From an uncultured Stenotrophomonas sp. (GTDB lineage: Bacteria; Pseudomonadota; Gammaproteobacteria; Xanthomonadales; Xanthomonadaceae), in assembly GCA_913775725.1 (NCBI GenBank), contig CAJYNG010000008.1, positions 488,388-552,387 of the forward strand: 64,000 nucleotides of DNA. Reading direction: 5' to 3'. The notes beneath the pieces are model-generated. The model searched no databases, was not told the origin of the DNA, and was given only the letters and a program-made list of their open reading frames with translations. This document shows, one piece after another, positions 8,332 through 16,017 of this stretch (its first letter is position 1; each line of letters begins with the position of its first letter). A program made the translations under genes and the position numbers.

Positions 8332-10368
8332 TCATGCAGCACGTACCGGCTCGTAGCCGTGCAGGTGCGCCTCGCTGCTGGCCCGCCCCTGGCTGAGCGA
8401 ACGCAACGACGTGGTGTAACCCACCAGCTGCGCCAGCGGCGCAAAGCCACTGACCTCGGCGCGACCCTCCTGGTCGTCGATGCGGGCAATGCGACCATGG
8501 CGACGGTTGAGGTCGCCAACCACATCACCCACCGACGCCGACGGCGAGTGCACCGTCACCGCCATCACCGGCTCCAGCAGCTGCGTGCCACCTTCGGCCA
8601 GCGCGGCCTTGATCGCCTCGGCACCCGCACGGTGGAACGCCATCTCCGACGAATCCTTGGCATGGGTCTGGCCATCGACAAGACTGACCTCGATACCGAC
8701 CACCGGATGGCCCTGCGGCCCTTCCGACAGCGCAGCACGTACGCCCTTCTCCACCGCTGCGATGAAGCTGCGCGGCACCACGCCACCGACGATGCGGTCG
8801 TTGAACACCACATGGTCATCCTCACGCGGCGATACATCCAACACCACGTGCGCGAACTGGCCCTGGCCGCCGGTCTGCTTGACCAGCCGCCCGACGACGC
8901 CGGTCATCGCACGCATCGGCGTCTCCTGGTAGGCCACACGCGGCGAACCCACGCCCACGTCCACCTTCCATTCACTGCGCAGGCGTTCGACCATCACCTC
9001 CAGGTGCAGCTCGCCCATGCCCCAGACCAGGGTCTCCGCCGTGTCGCGATCGGTTTCGACGCGGAACGAGGGATCTTCCTGGGCCAGGCTGGCCAAGCCC
9101 TGCGCCATCCGGATCAGGTCGGCCGCACGCGCCGGTTCCAACCGCCAGGCCAGCACCGGCGCCTGTGCCTGGATGTTCTCCAGGCGCAGCGGTTGCGCAC
9201 GGCCACTCAGCGTTTCGCCACTGACCGCATCCTTCCAGCCCAGTACCGCGACGATGTCACCGGCCACGGCCTGTTCGATGTCGTGGGTCTGGTCGGCCTG
9301 CACCCGGACTAGGCGGCTGACGCGCCGACCCTGCGGATGCTGCGAACTGGCCACGGCGTCGCCCACCTTCAAGGTGCCCGAGTACAGCCGCACGAAGCTC
9401 AGCGCGCCGTGCTGCTGATGGGTGATCTTGAACAGCAGGCCCGCCAGCGGACCGTCCGGATCCGGCGGCAGCACCACCTCGCCCTCATCGCTTTCGGCGC
9501 TGACGGCAGGGCGATCCAGCGGCGACGGCAGGTAATCGACCACGGCGTCCAGCAGCGTCTCGATGCCCTTGTCCTTGAACGCAGCACCGGCCAGCACAGG
9601 CACGCCTGCACCTGCCAGCGTCGCCCGCCGGATCGCCGCGCGCAGCTGCCCAGCATCGATCACGCGACCTTCCAGCCAGCCATCGGCCAGTTCTTCGTCA
9701 TGATCGGCCACGGCCTCGACCAGCGCATCGCGCTGAACCTGCCACTGCGCGCGTGCCGCGTCGTCCCACGGGGTGATGACCGTCGCCGCACCGTCGCGCC
9801 ACTGCAGCACGCGCTCGTCGACCAGGTCGACCCAGCCATTGAAGTCGCTTTCGCTGCCCAACGGCACGCCCAGTGCCCACGGTCGCGCCTGCAGCTTGTC
9901 CTGCAACTGCTCCAGCACGCGCTCGAACGAAGCGCCGACGCGGTCCATCTTGTTGACGAAGGCAATCAGCGGCACGCGATGGCGACGCGCCTGGCGCCAC
10001 ACCGTCTCGGACTGCGGTTGCACACCGTCCACGGCTGAGAACACGGCCACGGCACCGTCGAGCACGCGCAGTGAACGTTCGACTTCGATCGCGAAGTCGA
10101 TGTGGCCGGGGGTGTCGATCAGGGTCAGCCGATGCGGCGGCAGGTCACGCGGCGCCCACTGCGCCTGCACGGCAGCAGCGCCGATGGTGATGCCGCGCTC
10201 GCGTTCGATCGCCGAGAAATCGGTGGTCGCATTGCCATCGTGCACTTCGCCGACGCGGTGTATCTCGCCGCTTTTCCACAGCAGGCGTTCGGTCAGCGTG
10301 GTCTTGCCGGCGTCGATGTGGGCAATGATGCCGAGGTTGCGACGGCGGGAAAGGACTTGGGTGTTCAT
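8332..10368 (-). CDS. fusA: Elongation factor G paralogue (EF-G2 type)
   Basis: 678 residues, a full-length translational GTPase: G1 AHIDAGKTT (16-24), switch I RGITI (58-62), G3 DTPGH (85-89), G4 NKMD (139-142), then domains II-V with the GMGELHLEV motif. The C terminus (LHGYEPVRAA) resembles the EF-G ending but is shorter, and the protein is slightly shorter than housekeeping EF-G (about 700). Its location outside a str operon (no rpsL, rpsG or tuf nearby) marks it as a paralogue. Such proteins act in translocation, in ribosome recycling or under stress. It resembles EF-G more than Tet(M)-type protection proteins (EVHDGNATTD and the QPQSETVWRQA segment are EF-G-like). It sits behind a long structured leader with two possible leader peptides, which suggests ribosome-sensing regulation. 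Confidence 0.9.
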   Translation of the reverse strand: MNTQVLSRRRNLGIIAHIDAGKTTLTERLLWKSGEIHRVGEVHDGNATTDFSAIERERGITIGAAAVQAQWAPRDLPPHRLTLIDTPGHIDFAIEVERSLRVLDGAVAVFSAVDGVQPQSETVWRQARRHRVPLIAFVNKMDRVGASFERVLEQLQDKLQARPWALGVPLGSESDFNGWVDLVDERVLQWRDGAATVITPWDDAARAQWQVQRDALVEAVADHDEELADGWLEGRVIDAGQLRAAIRRATLAGAGVPVLAGAAFKDKGIETLLDAVVDYLPSPLDRPAVSAESDEGEVVLPPDPDGPLAGLLFKITHQQHGALSFVRLYSGTLKVGDAVASSQHPQGRRVSRLVRVQADQTHDIEQAVAGDIVAVLGWKDAVSGETLSGRAQPLRLENIQAQAPVLAWRLEPARAADLIRMAQGLASLAQEDPSFRVETDRDTAETLVWGMGELHLEVMVERLRSEWKVDVGVGSPRVAYQETPMRAMTGVVGRLVKQTGGQGQFAHVVLDVSPREDDHVVFNDRIVGGVVPRSFIAAVEKGVRAALSEGPQGHPVVGIEVSLVDGQTHAKDSSEMAFHRAGAEAIKAALAEGGTQLLEPVMAVTVHSPSASVGDVVGDLNRRHGRIARIDDQEGRAEVSGFAPLAQLVGYTTSLRSLSQGRASSEAHLHGYEPVRAA

Positions 10369-10398
10369 AAAGAGGTTCCTGCAAAGCCAACTTCAGGG

Positions 10399-10432
10399 GC
10401 CGCACACCCCGGTTGGCGACAGGGTGCGCGGC
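10399..10432 (-). promoter_or_regulatory. Leader hairpin between short ORF and EF-G paralogue
   Basis: GCCGCGCACCC (minus strand, from 10432) pairs with GGGTGTGCGGC (to 10399), an 11-bp stem with one G-U pair and a 12-base loop. The 5' arm begins at the last base of the 9-codon ORF's stop codon, so a ribosome on that ORF would cover it. No T-run follows, so it is not a canonical terminator. The EF-G gene has AGGAACC just before its ATG. Confidence 0.55.
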
Positions 10433-10461
10433 TAGCGTTCGGTCTCGGCGATCTGGTGCAT
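10432..10461 (-). CDS. Candidate 9-residue leader peptide upstream of EF-G paralogue
   Basis: Short ORF encoding MHQIAETER then TAG. It has one of the best Shine-Dalgarno sequences in the region (AAGGAG, 8 bases before the ATG) although nothing longer follows in frame. Its stop codon touches the base of an 11-bp hairpin, and 63 bases separate it from the EF-G start. A strong ribosome-binding site on a nine-codon ORF followed at once by a hairpin is the usual design of leader peptides that sense translation. The peptide shows no run of a single amino acid, so an amino-acid-specific attenuator is unlikely. This is an inference from layout; no homology supports it. Confidence 0.45.
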   Translation of the reverse strand: MHQIAETER

Positions 10462-10499
10462 GGCACGTTCTCCTTGAGGTACTGGGTAGGGCCGACTGG

Positions 10500-10525
10500 G
10501 TAGAGTCGACTGTTAGTCGACTCAC
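10500..10525. repeat. GTAG-headed palindrome (SMAG-like), single unit
   Basis: GTAG followed by a perfect 9-bp inverted repeat GAGTCGACT-gtt-AGTCGACTC (10503-10523). It lies inside the EF-G leader, between the terminator-like hairpin and the 9-codon ORF, which suggests the repeat was inserted into, or helped to create, the leader. Confidence 0.7.
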
Positions 10526-10533
10526 GAGAAACG

Positions 10534-10564
10534 AAAACGAAAAGAGCGCCCCGGAGGGCGCTCT
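10534..10564 (-). terminator. Terminator-like hairpin inside the EF-G leader
   Basis: On the minus strand AGAGCGCC pairs with GGCGCTCT (10543-10564, 8 bp, 6-base loop), followed by a T-rich tract (TTTTCGTTTTC). It lies about 115 nt downstream of the putative promoter and about 170 nt before the EF-G gene. It could therefore act as an attenuator, or could end a separate small transcript. Confidence 0.65.
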
Positions 10565-10588
10565 GTCGAAGGTCCAGCGATGGCCGTC

Positions 10589-10678
10589 TCAACGGCCTCG
10601 TGGGGCTCCAGGCAGACACGCCCGTTCCGCGCTTGCGCGGGTCAGGGTGAAAAACTTCAGGAGCGGCATCCGGCTCAT
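10589..10678 (-). CDS. Candidate 29-residue leader ORF, possibly leaderless
   Basis: The ORF begins MSRMPLLKFFTLTR and ends with TGA at 10589. Its ATG lies 7 bases after a TAGAAT hexamer that has TTGCGC 16 bases further upstream, so the predicted transcript would start at or next to the ATG. Two small hairpins lie in or beside the ORF (CCGCG-CAAG-CGCGG at about 10626-10639, and GGCCGT-tgag-ACGGCC overlapping its stop). The terminator-like hairpin follows about 25 bases after the stop. This resembles an attenuation leader, but codon use is not striking and the ORF could be fortuitous. Confidence 0.35.
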   Translation of the reverse strand: MSRMPLLKFFTLTRASAERACLPGAPRGR

Positions 10679-10685
10679 GGGGCGC

Positions 10686-10713
10686 ATTCTAGACCTGCCA
10701 ATCTGGCGCGCAA
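10686..10713 (-). promoter_or_regulatory. Predicted sigma70 promoter for EF-G leader transcript
   Basis: TTGCGC (10708-10713) and TAGAAT (10686-10691) on the minus strand, spacer 16. It is the best match between the EF-G paralogue and the next minus-strand gene. It gives a predicted leader of about 310 nt. Confidence 0.55.
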
Positions 10714-10763
10714 GTGAATATTGAATGCAAAAATGGAACGATGAGGCCGGCCAGCATTGGGGC

Positions 10764-10794
10764 CGGATCCCTTTGCCAACAACAAAGGGATCCG
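10764..10794. repeat. Perfect 12-bp palindrome with GGATCCCTTTG core
   Basis: CGGATCCCTTTG (10764-10775) and CAAAGGGATCCG (10783-10794) form a perfect inverted repeat with a 7-base loop. It follows the stop of the secreted-protein gene and shares the GGATCCCTTT/AAAGGGATCC core with the larger element at 37248-37343. It is therefore a dispersed repeat that could also end transcription. Confidence 0.65.
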
Positions 10795-10808
10795 ACGCCC
10801 TGTCTGCC

Positions 10809-11558
10809 TTACTTGCAGCCGTGCAGCTTCCGCGCCTCGGCCACCGTCGCAGCCTGGTCATCGCCCATCGAGATCCAGCCCTTCAGCGACATCGATGGAT
10901 CGACATGCGGCTGGCGTGCACCGCCACGGACCACGACTTCGGTCCAGCTGCCCACTGGCGCCAGCTCGGACAGGCGTGCCGCCTGGTCGTCCTCGGTGCT
11001 TAACATGTCGTCCGGTCCCGCCGGCGGCGTGGTATTCACGGTTTCCCTCTTGCGGGTTCGGACCCGGAGTGCACCGTCCGGCAGCCGCTGGGTGATCACG
11101 TCGTAGCGCTCGACGCCATATGCCCACCTGTTTTCGCCATCGCTGCGGGTCTCGCCACCGTCGTCAGCCACGGCCACCACCTCGCCGGCCGGCCCAACGA
11201 CGCCGGCGACAGAGCCCAGACCGGACATCAACGCCTGGTAGACGATCATCTGCCGCTGCTCGGGGGTCAACGCGCCGGCCTTGAGCTTGGCGGCAGGAAT
11301 CTGCAGGTACGCCGCTTCATTGCACAGCACCAGCACTTGCTGGTCGTCCCAACTCACCGACATTTCCTCGTTGGCGAAGTACTGCGTCTTCATCGACGTC
11401 ACAGCGGCACCATCGCCACTGGAATGCCGTGTCTCGATCAGCGAAGCGTTCTCGGCCGCGCTGGTCAGCGAAACCTGGGAGGTCGAAGCTGCATTGGCAG
11501 CGCACACCGAAGCAATCATCGCAGCAAGCAGCACGCTGCGCGTAACGGTACGGAACAT
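10809..11558 (-). CDS. Secreted protein of unknown function
   Basis: 249 residues from the ATG at 11558 (the frame is open to 11588). The N terminus is a clear Sec signal peptide (MFRTVTRSVLLAAMIASVCA, cleavage near ANA-AS). The mature protein has two cysteines and is rich in acidic and Thr/Ser residues. It has no motif that I recognise; a segment KRETVNTTPPAGPDD is probably a flexible loop. It stands alone between the EF-G leader and the heme transport operon, and both neighbours on this strand have their own signals. Function unknown; periplasmic or extracellular location is inferred from the signal peptide. Confidence 0.65.
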   Translation of the reverse strand: MFRTVTRSVLLAAMIASVCAANAASTSQVSLTSAAENASLIETRHSSGDGAAVTSMKTQYFANEEMSVSWDDQQVLVLCNEAAYLQIPAAKLKAGALTPEQRQMIVYQALMSGLGSVAGVVGPAGEVVAVADDGGETRSDGENRWAYGVERYDVITQRLPDGALRVRTRKRETVNTTPPAGPDDMLSTEDDQAARLSELAPVGSWTEVVVRGGARQPHVDPSMSLKGWISMGDDQAATVAEARKLHGCK

Positions 11559-11622
11559 GGCATCAGTCCATTGAAGAAAACGAAGCAACTATGATACCCG
11601 GAGCAACCTGGCGAGCCTTCGC

Positions 11623-12384
11623 TCAGGTCACCACCACCAGCGGCACTCCGCGGCGTGGATGCTCCAGCACCACCACATCCTGCTGGTAGACCCGTTGCAG
11701 GTTGTCCTCGGTCAGCACCTGCAGCGGCGTGCCATCGGCAGCTACCCTGCCCTGCTCCAGCAACACGATGCGATCGGCATAACCGGCCGCCAGATTAAGG
11801 TCGTGCAGCACCACGATCACGCAGGCACCGGCCTCGGCACAGGCACGCACACTGCGCAGCGTGCGCTCCTGATGGCGTAGATCCAGTGCTGCGGTCGGCT
11901 CGTCCAGCAGCAGCAACGGGGTGTCCTGCGCCAGCACGCGCGCGAACGTGGTACGCGCGGATTCGCCACCTGACAGCTGCTGCACTTCGCGCAGCCGCAA
12001 TGCCTGCAGCTCAGCGGCATCGATCGCCGCTTCCACCTGGGCATCGTCGGCCACCGGGTCCGGCGGATGCGGCAATCGCCCCATCGCCACCACTTCCTCC
12101 ACGCTGAAGGCAAACCGCACACCGTGCTCCTGCGGCATCACCGCGCGCTCGCGTGCCAGCGGCCCCGCCTTGTAGCTGGCCAACGGCTTGCCCAGCAGGC
12201 TCACCTCACCCACATCGGCGCGCAGGTCGCCGGCCGCTACCGCCAGCAACGTGGATTTGCCCGCGCCATTCGGGCCAACCAGAGCGGTCACCGTGCCCGG
12301 CTCGAACGCCAGCGATATCCCGTGCAGGATCTCGCGCTGCTGGCGGCGCACCACCACGTCGTGCAGCTTCAGCAACACGCTCAT
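11623..12384 (-). CDS. hmuV: Heme ABC transporter ATP-binding protein HmuV
   Basis: 253-residue ABC ATPase: Walker A GPNGAGKST (37-45), signature LSGGE (136-140), Walker B LLLLDEPT with D160 and E161, and H-loop HDL near 204. The Q-loop region reads VMPQEHGVRFAFSVEEVVAMGR, and V-MGR-P-H after the Q-loop is characteristic of HmuV and related iron-siderophore ATPases. The ATG overlaps the stop of hmuU (ATGA). It supplies the energy for import through HmuU of the substrate delivered by HmuT. Heme is the likely substrate; a ferric siderophore is possible because the upstream operon genes include an IroE/Fes-like esterase. Confidence 0.92.
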   Translation of the reverse strand: MSVLLKLHDVVVRRQQREILHGISLAFEPGTVTALVGPNGAGKSTLLAVAAGDLRADVGEVSLLGKPLASYKAGPLARERAVMPQEHGVRFAFSVEEVVAMGRLPHPPDPVADDAQVEAAIDAAELQALRLREVQQLSGGESARTTFARVLAQDTPLLLLDEPTAALDLRHQERTLRSVRACAEAGACVIVVLHDLNLAAGYADRIVLLEQGRVAADGTPLQVLTEDNLQRVYQQDVVVLEHPRRGVPLVVVT

Positions 12385-13424
12385 GGCGCCGCCTTGCGGC
12401 GCTGCTGCAGCACCAGCCAGAGGAAGAACGGCGCACCCAATGCGGCCGAGAACAGGCCCAGCGGAATCTCCGCGGGCGGATCAAGCGTGCGTGCGGCGGT
12501 GTCGGCCACCACGATCAACAGCGCACCGAGCAGGCCGGACAGCGGCAGCAGCCAACGATGGCCGGGGCCGACCAGCAGGCGCGCCACGTGCGGCACCACC
12601 AGACCCACGAAACTGATTGAACCGGCAAAGGCCACCGCCGCACCCACCAGCAGCGCACTGAACGCCACCAGGCGGCGACGCGTGCGGGTAACGTCCAGCC
12701 CAAGGTGCTGTGCCTGGCGTTCGCCCAGCGCCAGCATGTCCAGTGGCGTGGCAAGTCGCTGCAGCGCGAACACGCCGATGGCGAACAACGGCACCACGGC
12801 CGCCACATCAGCCCAGTTGGCACGCGCCAGCGAGCCCATCTGCCAGAACACCAGCGATTGCAGTTCGCTTTCGCTGGCGATGTACGTGAGGAAACCGATC
12901 ATCGCCGAGCAGAACGCGGCCATCGCGATGCCGACCAGCAGCAGCGTGGCGTTGCCACTGCCTTTGCCGGGCCGCGCCAGCGCGTAGGTCAGGCCGATCG
13001 CCAGCGCACCGCCGGCGAATGCCGCTACAGGCACCAGCCAACCGGCTGCGCCCGCAGCGCCGAGAACAATGGCGGCGACTGCACCCAGCGCCGCACCCTG
13101 ACTGACACCGACGATGCCGGGGTCGGCCAGCGGATTACCGAACAGCCCCTGCAGGCTGGCACCCGCCATCGCCAGTGACGCACCGACCATCGCGCCCAAC
13201 AGAGCACGCGGAATGCGCAACTGCCACACCACCGCCAGATCACGGCTGCTGACCGCCTGCGGATCGAGCAGGCCCAGCTTCACCGCCAACGCCTGCATCA
13301 CCTCCAGCGGCGGCAGCCGCAGCGGGCCCACGGCGAACGAGGCCAGCACCGCACCGAGCAGTGCCAGCAACGCCACCAGCAACATGGTCCGCCCGCGACG
13401 GCGGCGCCGATCCGCCGGACTCAT
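12381..13424 (-). CDS. hmuU: Heme/iron ABC transporter permease HmuU (FecCD family)
   Basis: 347 residues from the ATG at 13424, which overlaps the stop of hmuT by ATGA. The polypeptide is hydrophobic with about ten membrane helices. The FecCD family signature is visible as LRIPRALLGAMVGASLAMAG near residues 68-87, followed by the LFGNPLADPGIVGVSQGAALG segment, and later by the FAGSISFVGLVVPHVARLL motif that contacts the ATPase. As the inner-membrane channel it pairs with HmuV. The chosen start has the only tight coupling to hmuT; the longer open frame upstream is inside hmuT. Confidence 0.92.
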   Translation of the reverse strand: MSPADRRRRRGRTMLLVALLALLGAVLASFAVGPLRLPPLEVMQALAVKLGLLDPQAVSSRDLAVVWQLRIPRALLGAMVGASLAMAGASLQGLFGNPLADPGIVGVSQGAALGAVAAIVLGAAGAAGWLVPVAAFAGGALAIGLTYALARPGKGSGNATLLLVGIAMAAFCSAMIGFLTYIASESELQSLVFWQMGSLARANWADVAAVVPLFAIGVFALQRLATPLDMLALGERQAQHLGLDVTRTRRRLVAFSALLVGAAVAFAGSISFVGLVVPHVARLLVGPGHRWLLPLSGLLGALLIVVADTAARTLDPPAEIPLGLFSAALGAPFFLWLVLQQRRKAAP

Positions 13425-14467
13425 GCCTTCGGCAACGCCGCCAGGGCCTTGGCCAGCGCCAGCGCGCCAGCACCGGAACCGACGCTGGTGTACTTCAGCT
13501 GCACATCCGGCATCACCCAGACCCGATTGGCCTGCCCGGCCGGGGTCTGCTTCAGCGTCGGGTACGCCTTCCACAGGCCCTCGGCACCGCCGAACAGCTG
13601 CAGGTCATGCTCGGTCACCAGGATCACCTCCGGTGCCGCGGCGACTACGCCTTCGTTGCTGAGCTGCGAGTAGTTCTTCACCCCGGCTTCGGTGCCGATG
13701 TTGACGCCGCCAGCCAGTGCGATCAGCTGCGCCGAGGCGCTGTCGGCACCGGCAACAGTCGGTGAGCCGCCAGCGCCGGTGGCCGATACGTGGATCAGTC
13801 GTGGCGCATGGCCCAGGCCCTTGCCAATCGCTGCAGCCTCGTCGAGCTGACGCTGCACCTGCGTGGCCAGTGTTTGCCCTGCCTCGGCCAGCCCTAGTGC
13901 CGCGGCGACCTTGCGCACCTTGTCCGGCGCCGGCTGCAGGTCATCGATGACCACGGCCGGCTCGCCCACTTCGCGCAGCTTCCTGGCCAGCTCGGTGTGG
14001 CGGCGCAGGCTGTTGCCGAGGAACAGCGAGCCCTGCAGGCTCAGCACGCCTTCCACGCCAGTGGTACGGTTGAACAGGAACTGGTGCGGCGCGGCCAGGC
14101 CGGCCTGGGTGGTGGTGTTGGTCGGCGCGGCAAATACCTGTTTGCCCAGACCCAGCGCCTCGATCACCGCGATGACGTCGTCGCCACCGGCGATGATCCG
14201 ACTGGTGTCGGTCACCTCGATATCGGCACCGTCATCGGAATGCACCTTGGCCGGCAGCACGGCCTTCTGGTCATGCACCGCCGGCATCTCGGCACCGGCC
14301 ACGCGCTGCCAGCCTGCCGGCAACGCGGCTTCCGCAGCGGTCGTTGCGACCGGCGGCTCGGCGGCCTTCTGGCCATCAGGCGGTGTTGACGAGCCGTTAC
14401 AGGCAGACAGCGCCAGCGAAACGGCCAACGGAAGCGCACACAGGCGCAGACGGGACGCGATGCTCAT
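13421..14467 (-). CDS. hmuT: Heme-binding lipoprotein HmuT
   Basis: 348 residues from the ATG at 14467, chosen for AAGGAG 7 bases upstream. The N terminus is a lipoprotein signal with lipobox LSAC (Cys23), so it is probably anchored to the outer face of the inner membrane. The rest has the class III periplasmic-binding-protein pattern of HmuT/PhuT/ShuT: DTSRIIAGGDDVIAVIEALGLG, then GVEGVLSLQGSLFLGNS, and a C-terminal VWVMPDVQLKYTSVGSGAGALAL. It hands substrate to HmuUV; hmuT, hmuU and hmuV overlap end to end. Heme is favoured by family resemblance. The axial ligand residue cannot be picked out with confidence. Confidence 0.88.
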   Translation of the reverse strand: MSIASRLRLCALPLAVSLALSACNGSSTPPDGQKAAEPPVATTAAEAALPAGWQRVAGAEMPAVHDQKAVLPAKVHSDDGADIEVTDTSRIIAGGDDVIAVIEALGLGKQVFAAPTNTTTQAGLAAPHQFLFNRTTGVEGVLSLQGSLFLGNSLRRHTELARKLREVGEPAVVIDDLQPAPDKVRKVAAALGLAEAGQTLATQVQRQLDEAAAIGKGLGHAPRLIHVSATGAGGSPTVAGADSASAQLIALAGGVNIGTEAGVKNYSQLSNEGVVAAAPEVILVTEHDLQLFGGAEGLWKAYPTLKQTPAGQANRVWVMPDVQLKYTSVGSGAGALALAKALAALPKA

Positions 14468-14518
14468 GAATGTTCTCCTTGCTGGCAGGGCGACGCGCAC
14501 GCCGCCCTGCCCTGTGAC

Positions 14519-15895
14519 TTACTGCTTCGGGGTGATGCGGGTGATGCGGTCACCCTTCGGGTCTTCAGCGCCGCGCGACTTGTTCACCGCGAACACGTTG
14601 CCCTTGCCATCGGCGCGGACGTGGTTCGGCAGCGTGCCGCCATCAAGATTGGCGACCACCTTGCCGTCACCATTCACCACGGTGACCGTGCCAGCGCCAC
14701 GGTTGCTGACGTAGGCCAGGCCGGAGGCATCATCGAAGGCGACGTTCAGCGCACCGGCGCCGACCGGCACGTCGTGCAGCACCTTGCCGGCGGCTACATC
14801 GACGATCAGCAGGTTGTCAGTGCCCTGCGAGGCGACGTACAGGCGGTTGCGCGCTGCGTCGAAGGCCACGCCCGACGCACTGATCGAGTTGCCCAGGTCG
14901 ATGACCTTCTCGACCTTGCCGCTGGCCACATCGATCACCGCCGCTTCCGGGGTGCCGATGCTGACGGTGAACAACTTGCCAGCCTTTTCGTCCAGCACCA
15001 GGCTCATCGGGGTGAACTTGCCGTCATCCACGCCGGATTCCAGCGTCACCGCCGGCAGCTCCTTGAGGGTCTTGGCATCGAACACCGACAGGTGGTCTTC
15101 ACCCGTGGCCGAGGCGAACACCTTGCCGTGGGTGCCATCGACCACCACGTCGCGCGCGTGCGGCACGGTGTCGACCGGGAACTGGTGGACCAGCGACAGG
15201 TCCTTCTGGCGGTAGACCGCGATCGAGTTCTGGCGGGTATTGGTCACCCAGACGTTGCCATTGGTGTCATCCACGCCCACACCGTAGACCGCATAGACCG
15301 CGCCATTGGTGCTGCCCGGCACCTGCGCCGGGGTGATCGCCTTGGTTACCTTCAGCGACTTGGGGTCCAGCTTCAGCAGCTGCGACTGGGTCACCGGCGG
15401 ACGGCCGACCGCCGAGGTCACGAACACCGCATTGCTGGCGGCGCTGTAGGCGGACTGGTACAGACCGGGCACCAGCTTGTTGGACTGGGTGGCGAACTGC
15501 GCCTGGCCGGACAGCGGCAGCTGCGGCGAAACGCGCAGCTTCAGCACCGTGGCCGCAGCCGGCTGGCTGGCGCGCACCACCACCGGATGGGTGCCCGGCA
15601 CCGCGTCGGTCGGAATGCTCAGCTGGGTCTTGAAGTTGCCATCGGCATCGACCACCACCGGCTGGGCGTTCAGCACGCTGTCGCCACGCAGCAGGCTGAC
15701 CTTCTGGCCCGGCACGAAGCCACGACCGACCACGTCGGCGGTGCTGCCGGGAACCACGTTCTCACCGCGTGAGACGACCTCACCCTTGAAGGTGGCGTTG
15801 GCCGGCTGATCGAACACCGGCTGCGCGGTGGCGGTCACGGCCAGCAACAGACCGGCGGCGAGAGAGGTAAGACGGAAAGACGGACGGAACGACAT
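14519..15895 (-). CDS. Secreted YncE-like beta-propeller protein
   Basis: 458 residues from the ATG at 15895, supported by AAGGAG 6 bases upstream. Signal peptide at about 1-24 (SLAAGLLLAVTATAQ). An N-terminal Ig-like domain (about 30-140) is followed by seven-bladed propeller repeats of the YncE/40-residue YVTN type, with blades such as YVSNRGAGTVTVVNGDGK and LYVASQGTDNLLIVDVAAGK. YncE proteins are periplasmic, iron-repressed in E. coli and reported to bind DNA; the physiological role is unclear. It lies 51 bases before hmuT and downstream of the esterase gene, all on the minus strand, so it is probably an operon member acting in iron acquisition. That function is inferred from context. Confidence 0.82.
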   Translation of the reverse strand: MSFRPSFRLTSLAAGLLLAVTATAQPVFDQPANATFKGEVVSRGENVVPGSTADVVGRGFVPGQKVSLLRGDSVLNAQPVVVDADGNFKTQLSIPTDAVPGTHPVVVRASQPAAATVLKLRVSPQLPLSGQAQFATQSNKLVPGLYQSAYSAASNAVFVTSAVGRPPVTQSQLLKLDPKSLKVTKAITPAQVPGSTNGAVYAVYGVGVDDTNGNVWVTNTRQNSIAVYRQKDLSLVHQFPVDTVPHARDVVVDGTHGKVFASATGEDHLSVFDAKTLKELPAVTLESGVDDGKFTPMSLVLDEKAGKLFTVSIGTPEAAVIDVASGKVEKVIDLGNSISASGVAFDAARNRLYVASQGTDNLLIVDVAAGKVLHDVPVGAGALNVAFDDASGLAYVSNRGAGTVTVVNGDGKVVANLDGGTLPNHVRADGKGNVFAVNKSRGAEDPKGDRITRITPKQ

Positions 15896-16017
15896 GGAAG
15901 GCTCCTTGCACACGTAGGCCGCGCCACGTAGCGCGGGATTCATCGGTTGCCTGGGCCGCTGCACGTCGGCAGCCTCGCCTGGGTAGTGGGGTCGCACGGC
16001 ATCGCGTGCGAAGGGAT

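Noticed and set aside
8332-10368. EF-G paralogue as a tetracycline ribosome-protection protein
   Set aside because: The effector region and C terminus follow EF-G; the Tet(M)-specific segments are absent.
10589-10861. 90-codon form of the ORF upstream of the EF-G paralogue
   Set aside because: The longer frame crosses the promoter and the GGATCC palindrome and has no start signal; only the short 29-codon form fits the transcript.
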